From positions 1 through 64,000 of the forward strand of contig JAVHWA010000035.1 of assembly GCA_032160165.1 (NCBI GenBank): a DNA stretch of 64,000 nucleotides, written 5' to 3'. Below, piece by piece: positions 1-7,800 of the stretch. The translations under genes were made by a program, and so were the position numbers. Numbering within the stretch: the stretch's first letter is position 1; every line of letters starts with the position of its first letter. The notes below the pieces were generated by a model that worked only from the letters and a program-made list of their open reading frames with translations, ran no database searches and was not told the DNA's origin. This DNA is from QHXM01 sp032160165 (lineage in GTDB: Bacteria; Acidobacteriota; Blastocatellia; Pyrinomonadales; Pyrinomonadaceae).

Positions 1-263
1 CTTGATCAGAGATTGCGGACCGCTGGTCTTCCTGTAAGGCTCCCCCAAGCCTGTCCAGGACGCCGACCAGCGGTCCAGCACTTATGCCCTTTGACTGCAT
101 GCCAGCGACAACCCCGTTCCCCCGAAAGAGCCGCCGCCTGCCTTTAAGTGACTGAACGCCTCCCCCAAAGCCTTCACTCACTGCTGTCTCCGAGCCTGAC
201 CCGATTACCCTAATTGTACCCTTCTTATCTTATCGGGGATTTTCTAGAGCAATGATTGTGCCA
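1..263. other. Gene-free left edge with two similar hairpins
   Basis: No convincing gene is present in bases 1-520. Bases 17-28 pair perfectly with 65-76 (12 bp), and 147-156 pair with 173-182 (10 bp, one mismatch). Both loops carry the same string CTCCCCCAA (40-48 and 160-168), so the two hairpins look like related modules of one structured RNA, more likely read on the minus strand as GGGGGAG loops. I could not match it to tmRNA, SRP RNA, RNase P or 6S RNA. Bases 264-520 show nothing further. Confidence 0.3.
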
Positions 264-520
264 TTATGGAGAGCCGAGAAGACATTTCTTCGAGCCCTTA
301 AAAATCAAGGAAAGTTCCAATGTTGGTGTAAATTGCGCCGAATACCATTGAGCCGCGCTAAAGAAAATTGTCTCTCTTTCGTACAAGAGATGAGTACAAC
401 TGAACGAAAACAAGTCGGCGGCTAAGGACTGTCGGTCTTCCGCCGCATTTAAGAAAAAGAGGTGTCGAGCCGTGGCCAATTTGTCTGGCTTGGCTGTTCT
501 CCACCAGCGAGGACATCGTC

Positions 521-877
521 TTAAGCGTTTTCATCCTGGCGAGGTTTAATTAAGAGAGCCAAGCCATACTCTATGAGAATTACCAGGAGGCCCCCGACTA
601 CCAAGACAGCCAGCTCACTCACAATGCCCTGATTGAATAGAATCAAAGCAACGACGCCTATAACGAGATGAAGGCCTTCTCGAACCAGGCTCTTCAGCCT
701 CAGTCTGAGCCTTCGAGAATACTCGCTCTCGTTTGATGTTCTGAAGACGCGAATGGCATGTGGGCTTAACCCGAGCAACGCGGAAGAGATTAAGACAACG
801 AGGTAGACTTTAGCCAACACTTCCGGCACGTTCCTTTGCTTCCCGTGATTAAGGGACGCGGTCTGACCTGAGTTCAA
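521..877 (-). CDS. Small hypothetical membrane protein
   Basis: This encodes 118 residues that I do not recognise. Two hydrophobic stretches (about residues 24-40 and 70-110, the latter long enough for two passes) suggest an inner-membrane protein with a basic Arg/Lys-rich loop between them. The start is a TTG with no clear ribosome-binding site, so the true start is uncertain. It begins 6 bases after the aminotransferase stop on the same strand and is probably co-transcribed with it. It could be a spurious reading frame, but the membrane pattern and operon spacing favour a real gene. Confidence 0.5.
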   Translation of the reverse strand: MNSGQTASLNHGKQRNVPEVLAKVYLVVLISSALLGLSPHAIRVFRTSNESEYSRRLRLRLKSLVREGLHLVIGVVALILFNQGIVSELAVLVVGGLLVILIEYGLALLIKPRQDENA

Positions 878-883
878 GGATGC

Positions 884-2008
884 TTAGGGCAACGCCTCGA
901 GCAGAATGTCCATATCGCCGGTCGTATTGTAGAGGTGCGGTGAGACGCGCAGCCCCTTCCCTCGTGGAGCGGTTACGATATTCTCTCGCTTAAGATGTGC
1001 ATAAAGCTTCATCGGCGTCCATCCTTCATTCGGTTCAACTGAGACGATTTGAGATTTCTCTCCAAGCCGCCGTGAGCTCAAGACCCGATAACCTCGCCCA
1101 CCGAGTCCTTCGCAGAGATAGTCCGTCAACTCCTCCAGATGGGTGGCGATGCGATGGACGCCCGCGTCCTTCAACAAATTCAAGCTGGCTTCCAGCCCAT
1201 GGATCAACGCTGTCGGTCCCGTCCCGGTTTCCCAGGGCAAGGTCCCGCGTGCCCAGCCCTGTTCGAAATTTCCGTAGTCTTCCGGAGTCGGCACGCTCAT
1301 CCATCCTACAAGCGTCGGCTTGACTCTTTCACGAGCGCGATCCGAGAGATACAGAAGGCCCATGCCTTCAGGCGCGAGCAGCCATTTGTGGCAAGCGCCG
1401 GCCGCAGCATCGATCAGGTCCGTACCTACTCTGATGGGAAGCACTCCCATCCCCTGGATCACATCGACCACAAGCAGGGCATCGCGCGCGCGCGCTGCCC
1501 TGCCCACTCGCTCTATATCCGCGCGATATCCGGAGCTGTACTGCACCTGACTGATGGCGACCACTCGCGTCCTCTCGTCAATCAAGCGGATCAACTCGTC
1601 CAAATCGACGCGCCCATCGCGTTCTTCGCAAAAGCGAACTTCGACGCCTTCCGCATCACGCAGACGAAGCCAGGGGTAAATGTTTGAAGGAAACTCGCCG
1701 CGGAAGGTCACGACGTTGTCGCCGGGCTTCCAGCGCAAACCATTTGCAATAGTCGATAGTCCGTCCGACGTGTTGCGCATTAGCGCGATCTGCTCGGGCC
1801 GCGCGCCCAACATCTCTGCCAGAAGTTTGCGAACACGTTCTCTCACCGCGACCCAGCTCCGGTAGTGAAGCACGCCCGTTGCGGCTACATCTCTCAACTG
1901 GGCGGTGACGGCATCAATGGTCGGCAGCGGCAGTGGCGACGCGGCCGCGTGGTTGAGATAAGTAATGCTGCTGGTCAGAGGAAAGAGCGAACGAAGATAT
2001 TCATTCAT
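884..2008 (-). CDS. Class V aminotransferase (PLP enzyme)
   Basis: A 374-residue fold-type I PLP enzyme of the class V family (cysteine desulfurase, isopenicillin N epimerase and kynureninase relatives). The Schiff-base lysine is K208 in the motif ACHKWL, and the aspartate that holds the pyridine nitrogen is D182 in VVDVIQ. The N-terminal YLNHAAASPLP motif is typical of the group. No cysteine-bearing desulfurase loop is visible near the C-terminus, so sulfur transfer is less likely than an epimerase or lyase role; the substrate cannot be named. ATG start at 2008. It follows the DUF2231 gene by 22 bases. Confidence 0.85.
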   Translation of the reverse strand: MNEYLRSLFPLTSSITYLNHAAASPLPLPTIDAVTAQLRDVAATGVLHYRSWVAVRERVRKLLAEMLGARPEQIALMRNTSDGLSTIANGLRWKPGDNVVTFRGEFPSNIYPWLRLRDAEGVEVRFCEERDGRVDLDELIRLIDERTRVVAISQVQYSSGYRADIERVGRAARARDALLVVDVIQGMGVLPIRVGTDLIDAAAGACHKWLLAPEGMGLLYLSDRARERVKPTLVGWMSVPTPEDYGNFEQGWARGTLPWETGTGPTALIHGLEASLNLLKDAGVHRIATHLEELTDYLCEGLGGRGYRVLSSRRLGEKSQIVSVEPNEGWTPMKLYAHLKRENIVTAPRGKGLRVSPHLYNTTGDMDILLEALP

Positions 2009-2030
2009 AACCCGGAGACGAGATACTTGA

Positions 2031-2516
2031 TCAGAGGAGTCCAGAGGATGGTTCTTTTGTCGTGACTTCGATTTGCGGATTGACGCCGACCCCGTGTTTG
2101 AATACCAACTCGCCGCCGAGCCATCCGGAAATTGTCACCACGATCACGCCCGCAACAGACAATACGATCGGGACCGTCAATTTGCCGTTCGGGTTAGCAA
2201 AGTCAACCCCGCGCCTCATGTACCAACTGGCCGCGAAGAGAAGCAGCGCCAGAACATTGAAGCGCGCGTGCCATGCCGCGATCTTTGACACTGCTTTGTC
2301 CTTGATCGAGAAGTAATCAATGATACCGAAAACGGCCGCGAGGATGGCGGCGAGACAACCCGCCAATAGCGTCCATGAGGCCATCCATTCCCAGCCGGTG
2401 TTGCCTCGCAAGAGGTAAATGAGGTCAGCGACGAATGAAAAGACCCAAAGACCGATGGGAAAAGCCACCAGCATCGGATGTATCGGATGACCTGCGATGC
2501 TCGCCGACCGTCCCAT
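2031..2516 (-). CDS. DUF2231 family membrane protein
   Basis: A 161-residue integral membrane protein with about four transmembrane segments. The N-terminal GHPIHPMLVAFPIGLW signature, with paired His-Pro motifs, is diagnostic of DUF2231. The function of the family is unknown; the conserved histidines have prompted suggestions of metal or heme binding. The ATG at 2516 has a strong AGGAGG a few bases upstream, which fixes the start. It is first in a minus-strand group with the aminotransferase and the small membrane protein, and is divergent from the Rieske flavoprotein, with about 200 bp between them holding both promoters. Confidence 0.85.
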   Translation of the reverse strand: MGRSASIAGHPIHPMLVAFPIGLWVFSFVADLIYLLRGNTGWEWMASWTLLAGCLAAILAAVFGIIDYFSIKDKAVSKIAAWHARFNVLALLLFAASWYMRRGVDFANPNGKLTVPIVLSVAGVIVVTISGWLGGELVFKHGVGVNPQIEVTTKEPSSGLL

Positions 2517-2717
2517 ATTCTATTCCTCCTTCGATGTATGGCGCAGATGGGCTGGGCCATAATTGCCGGGTAGACTCTTAGCAGAATCGGTATTAGGATT
2601 CTCAATAATCAGCGTCAAGCTACTCTCGAAAACTTGAATTGTAAAGAAGCCCCCAACGTTTCCCCAGTAGACGTTTCGACGAAGACTCGGAACAAACGAA
2701 CACGAAGGGTAAGGGGA

Positions 2718-4277
2718 ATGAAGAGCGATTCCGGGCAGTCCGTTTCCGTGTGGATGGCAACCGCAGAAGAGATTCCTTCCGACGGCCAATTAACAGAGAA
2801 CACTGAGGCAGATGTTTGCGTGGTCGGGGCAGGTATTGCAGGCATGACGACCGCGTATCTGCTTGCCCGCGAGGGAAAGCGCGTCGTCGTGCTCGATGAC
2901 GGAGCGATCGGCGGCGGGATGACCGGACGGACAACCGCCCATCTGGTCAACGCCCTCGACGATCGTTTCTACGAACTCGAACGTTTGCACGGTGAACAGG
3001 GCGCGCGAATTGCGGCCGCCAGCCATTCGGCAGCCATCGATCGGGTCGAAGCCATAGTCAGGGAGGAAGGCATCGAATGTGAATTCGAGCGTCTCGACGG
3101 TTATCTGTTCGTTCCTCCGAATGAGTCGAAGGACCAGCTCGATGAAGAGCTGGAGGCTACGCATAAAGCGGGGCTGACGGGCATAGAGATGGTCGATCGC
3201 GCGCCCATCAAAGACTTTGACACCGGCAAGGCGCTACGCTTCCCGCGACAAGCTCAGTTCCACCCTTTGCAATATCTGGCAGGGCTCGCGCAAGCGATAA
3301 GGCGCGACGGGGGGCGGATATTTACGGGAACGCACGCGAGCAAGATAAAAGGGGGTAAGCCAGCTAAGATCGAAACAGAAAGCGGTCAGACCGTAACAAG
3401 TGACTCTGTCGTGGTCGCGACCAACACTCCGGTAAACGATCTAATCGCAATCCATACCAAGCAGGCTCCGTACATCACCTACGTCATCGGCGCGCGTGTT
3501 CCTCGTGGTTCCGTCACCCGAGCGCTCTTCTGGGACACTCCCGACCCATACCATTACATTAGAGTCGAGAGTATCTCTGCAAAGGACAAAGACGCTGGTC
3601 GGACTGAAGAGTATGACTTGCTGATCGTCGGAGGCGAGGACCACAAGACGGGTCAGGCAGACGATGCGAATAAACGATACGCGTGGCTGGAACGTTGGAC
3701 CCGCACGAGATTTCCCATGATAGAGGAGATCGAGTTCAAGTGGTCCGGCCAGGTGATGGAGCCGATCGACGGCCTGGCCTTCATCGGTCGTAACCCAATG
3801 GATGAGGACAATGTCTATATCGCCACAGGAGATTCGGGTAATGGCATGACGCACGGGACGATCGCCGGGATACTCCTGACCGACCTGATAATGGGACGCG
3901 AGAATGAGTGGGCCAGGCTCTACGATCCTGCTCGAAAAACGTTGCGAGCGCTTAAGGAGTTTGCCAGTGAAAATCTAAACGTGGCGAGGCAGTATGCCGA
4001 TTTGCTGACCGCAGGAGACGTAGACTCTGCGGATGAGATCAAACCGGGTCAGGGCGCGATCGTCCGCCATGGATTAAAAAAGGTGGCAGCCTATCGCGAC
4101 GAATCAGGCAGGTTGCATCAGCGCTCCGCTGTCTGCGTTCATCTGGGCTGTATCGTAGATTGGAATTCAAAAGAGAAGACATGGGACTGCCCCTGTCATG
4201 GTTCCCGATACGACGCATACGGCAAAGTTTTTCAGGGGCCGGCGAACGGCGATCTCGCTGCTATCGAGGATAAGTAA
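2718..4277 (+). CDS. FAD-dependent oxidoreductase with C-terminal Rieske domain
   Basis: A 519-residue DAO-type flavoprotein fused to a Rieske [2Fe-2S] domain. The N-terminal dinucleotide fold is VCVVGAGIAGMTTAYLLA, followed by the GRTTAH motif usual in this subfamily. The Rieske boxes near the C-terminus are complete: C473-x-H475 and C491-x-x-H494 as cluster ligands, with the CxHLGC and CPCHGS contexts. The ATG at 2718 is chosen because AAGGGG precedes it; an upstream in-frame TTG at 2634 would add 28 poorly conserved residues. Electrons presumably pass between FAD and the iron-sulfur cluster during oxidation of an amine or similar small substrate; the substrate is unknown. Confidence 0.85.
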   Translation: MKSDSGQSVSVWMATAEEIPSDGQLTENTEADVCVVGAGIAGMTTAYLLAREGKRVVVLDDGAIGGGMTGRTTAHLVNALDDRFYELERLHGEQGARIAAASHSAAIDRVEAIVREEGIECEFERLDGYLFVPPNESKDQLDEELEATHKAGLTGIEMVDRAPIKDFDTGKALRFPRQAQFHPLQYLAGLAQAIRRDGGRIFTGTHASKIKGGKPAKIETESGQTVTSDSVVVATNTPVNDLIAIHTKQAPYITYVIGARVPRGSVTRALFWDTPDPYHYIRVESISAKDKDAGRTEEYDLLIVGGEDHKTGQADDANKRYAWLERWTRTRFPMIEEIEFKWSGQVMEPIDGLAFIGRNPMDEDNVYIATGDSGNGMTHGTIAGILLTDLIMGRENEWARLYDPARKTLRALKEFASENLNVARQYADLLTAGDVDSADEIKPGQGAIVRHGLKKVAAYRDESGRLHQRSAVCVHLGCIVDWNSKEKTWDCPCHGSRYDAYGKVFQGPANGDLAAIEDK

Positions 4278-4374
4278 AAGTGTTCACGATTCTCATCGCT
4301 CAGCAAAACCTGCTCTTCGCGATCATCTGAGCAGTCAGAGACTGCGAGCACGGTTGCTAGTCAATTATTATCCG

Positions 4375-4403
4375 TTGACACCCCGCCTGATTAGGCGTAT
4401 TGT
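4375..4403 (+). promoter_or_regulatory. Sigma70-type promoter with an embedded palindrome
   Basis: A perfect TTGACA (4375-4380), a 17-base spacer and TATTGT (4398-4403, four of six matches). The spacer carries the inverted repeat CGCCT-GATT-AGGCG (4384-4397), placed where a repressor would block RNA polymerase. The next gene starts about 420 bases downstream, so transcription from here implies a long leader for the 1813-aa gene or a separate small RNA. Confidence 0.5.
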
Positions 4404-4829
4404 CTCGCCCGCCAGGAAATATAGAGCCTCGAATTCAAAGTTAAGCCCGACGCGTGTTGCTCTGAACGCCTGGAATGGCTGGGAATGTGCGACCCACGTT
4501 TTCCGTTCCACCATCCGAGCAGCCGCTGAAATGCAACTCACTTGCTCCATCGAATAGCCTCACTGCTAAGCACATGGTGAGCCGACAGTTCCCCTAATAG
4601 TTGCCTCGTTCACGTGCAGTCCATGGCGGTCTAATCCATCGTAATTTGCCGATGTACACCGCCGGCAATGCGGCATATTTCGCGCCTTTGGTAATCCTCG
4701 CCGAGGCGCTTCATACCAAAAGCCTTCGTAACGAAAGTCCACCAGTGTCGGGAGGCGTCACTCGGACAGCGCATGGCAATGGCGCTCAAACAGCCTCATT
4801 CACCTTCGTGAACCTTACTAACACTCGTT
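4404..4829. other. Long gene-poor region before the giant-protein pair
   Basis: No reading frame here has recognisable protein character, and the short frames that span it run into flanking genes. Apart from the promoter just upstream I see no repeat or tRNA. If transcribed from that promoter it would be a leader of about 420 bases for the following gene. The ATG at 4830 has no obvious Shine-Dalgarno sequence. Confidence 0.35.
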
Positions 4830-7800
4830 ATGGACACACAAAAATTGCAGGCAATGTTGGGCGGCCTTTCGGGGCATCTGATCGCCGATTCACCTGAACA
4901 GGAACTTGAGGTCGAGCGGCTGAATCAACGTCTAGCGCGCTCGCTACTGCCCGAGGACATTGGACAAACCAAGCGGAGTAACTTTGCGTTCGAGAACGCA
5001 GACCTGTTCTTCGCCTCGAAGATACCCTCGGCGCGCGCGGATTCCATCCGAACCCTCGCTCAGCGAAGAACTGACGGAGCGGAGGAGCCGGACTTCAGAA
5101 TTTTTGTCCGCGAAGTACCGGTCCGAAGCACCCAACTCTTCGGCTCGACGCCGCTCTGGGCCGGAGGCGCGGCAATCGAAAGTACGCTCGGGCCTTTCCG
5201 GCGCGCGGACGGGCGCTTGTTCTGGTTCGACTTCGTACGGATTGAGAGGCTGGTCGCGCTCTATATCCAAGGCAAACCCGATCCGGCGTTGCTTTTTAAG
5301 ATCAGCACTCGCAGCAGATTTGTTGAGCGCGAATTGCCCCTGGTCGCAGACGCGTCGTCTTCCTACAATCTCTCGGCCGGAAGTATCTGGATCAACTCGC
5401 AACTGCTTGCTCCCAACGCCCCATCCAACTATTACACAGGGCTCACCATCGAGGGCGGGACCGTCTCACTCAATACAGCGCCGCAGACGATCAGCAATAA
5501 ACTGACCGCGGCTTCATCGACCGTGGTTCGAGTCTCGCTGAGGCTCAGACAGCCCGCGTTAACCGGCGAACCCGTTGCCAGCCCCTACGGAGTGGACGCG
5601 CGCGATGCGACTCTCAAGTTGCCGGACCGCTTCTCGTTCCATTTCTCGGGAACCTCGGGTGGCACGATCGATGAGGTTGGTCGAGCGGAGTGGAAAGTCT
5701 ACGGAAGCGAGGCGTCATTTAGACGCGATCAGCCGCGGCAACCTGTTTATGATGATCTGCCCCATCGCGTTCTCATCCACATGACCTGTTCGGAAGAGGC
5801 CTTCGAAGTGAGCTCTTCACGTTCGCCATTCCACACCCTGAGCGGGCGTGCAAGGATAGATGAAAGCGCGTGGGCGCTGCCTGCCGCGCCGATAGATATT
5901 GCAAATCCTTCGCCCGCGTCTGGTATAGGTGGACTCTTAATCAAGTGTGAGAAAGGTCTGAACGCCGTTTGGCAAGGAATGAAAAACGGCGGACTCGATC
6001 TGAATCATCCTTACATCCTGGCCGAGACCGGACGAATCAGCGTCTCTGATCTCCTGGCGAAAGGGATGTTTGCTCAGCAGACCTTCGAGCTCTGGAGAGA
6101 TGCCCAGAACCCATACGGGACAACCATAGAGATTCAATATCCGGAAGGGACCCCATACACCTATCTGACGTTCGCCGCAGGTGACGAGTTGTTGATGGCC
6201 CTTGGCAATGCCGACGTGCGGGTCGACCGCCCCGTCACCGTCACAGGCGAGCCTCCACAGGTGCGTTCCAAGAAGAGTTTGCTGATTCTGGCCGTCAGCG
6301 AGACGCGGCGTCTCATCTACCTGATGGATGACAACGTTCTGGCCGATAATCTCGATCCAAAAAAGAAACCGATGGTTCTTCCTCGGCCCATTTCGCTGGC
6401 GCTCAACAACGCGCTCTTCAAGGTCACCCCCGTCAATGGCTGCTTGCTGTTCGGCCGACTCGAGGAAGACCTTGTGAAAGTCTTTCGGGGAAATCTGTTT
6501 CTCACTTTCGGTCTCTACGCTTACTTACCGACGCTCCCCGACCCTTACGCCGCCAATCTACACGACTTCATCAGGGGGCAGTCTCGAAGCGCGTTCAACG
6601 ACCGGAATACGATTCCGGGAAACGGGGACATGCAGATCTCGTTGTGGCTGGTCAGTCAGGTGAAGTGGCGACATTCCTTTCAGTCGCAGGACCACCAGGT
6701 GGATGTTTCGTTTCACTTCGCGCCGCTGCAGAGCCAATTCGGTAATTCTGCCGGGGTCGAAGCGTTGTTTACCGACCCGCAAGAAGCCACAAAGCTGGCC
6801 GCAAATGGCCTGGCCCACTTTCAAACCGAACATGATGCCGCTGAATTTCGGCCGCAGCAGAGTGACGAGATGAGGGTGGAGGCAACCGGCGAGACATCTT
6901 TAACGCAGCACGCTGCTGTGGGCGACGCTCTGCGCGCAAGCATGTCTTCCGACTCGATCGGGAGAAACACGGATGCCTTACCGAACTACGTCGCAGGTTG
7001 GAACAGCAGATACGGTTTCGCTCGTATCGACGCGTTCGCTCTACTTGACGTCAGTACGAATGCAGACCTCTTAGGCGTTAGCTTCGGGCTTAACGTCTTC
7101 GGCGGGCGGCAGGTTGTCACCAGGACGACGCACAAGGTGGTTGAGACGCGGGAAGGTGAACAGCAGATGGTGCTGTCGTCGGATTTCCCGTTCCAGGTGG
7201 AAGGCATGGATGTGGTGAGCGAGGCCGGCTACGCGCGGATGTTTACCGTCCCGCAAATCTCCTGGGAACCTGTCTTCAACCTCACCCCGCCGGTGCTTCC
7301 GGCGGACCCGCCCTGGCTTATGAACTACTATCCGGACGATGGTGGGCCCACCTACATCGTCAACAACAGCCAGGGAACGGTCGCGCTCGCGCCTATCCCG
7401 TTGACTGACTTCCTCGTCGATTCGTTCGATGAGGCTGGATTCTTCGCGCTTGCTTTCTTCGGTCTGCCTTTCGGGATGAAAGCGTTGGCCATGCTCTGCA
7501 ACACGTACTCCAATCGCGATGGCACACGCGTCGGTTTCAACTCGGAGCCGTTTGCGAACGAGATCACCGGCGCGCGTCAGTTGAGAATTGACGGCGGTGT
7601 CCCCGAGGTCGAAGGACAAGGCAGGATGTTCGTTGGCAGCACCGTGCAACTCAACAACGTTTTGAACATGGCAGGCACAGCGCAGGGCGCGAGTACCCTG
7701 GGCCAGAGCGTGACGGAAATCTTCAACGGCGAGTTTTTCAATGGCGACCCGCTCAAGGAGCGAGGCGTGCCGCTCACTCGAGTCGATATCAGCGGTTATG

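Noticed and set aside
4601..4897. A possible 98-residue gene before the 1813-aa gene
   Set aside because: It overlaps the start of the large gene, has no ribosome site and no recognisable sequence.
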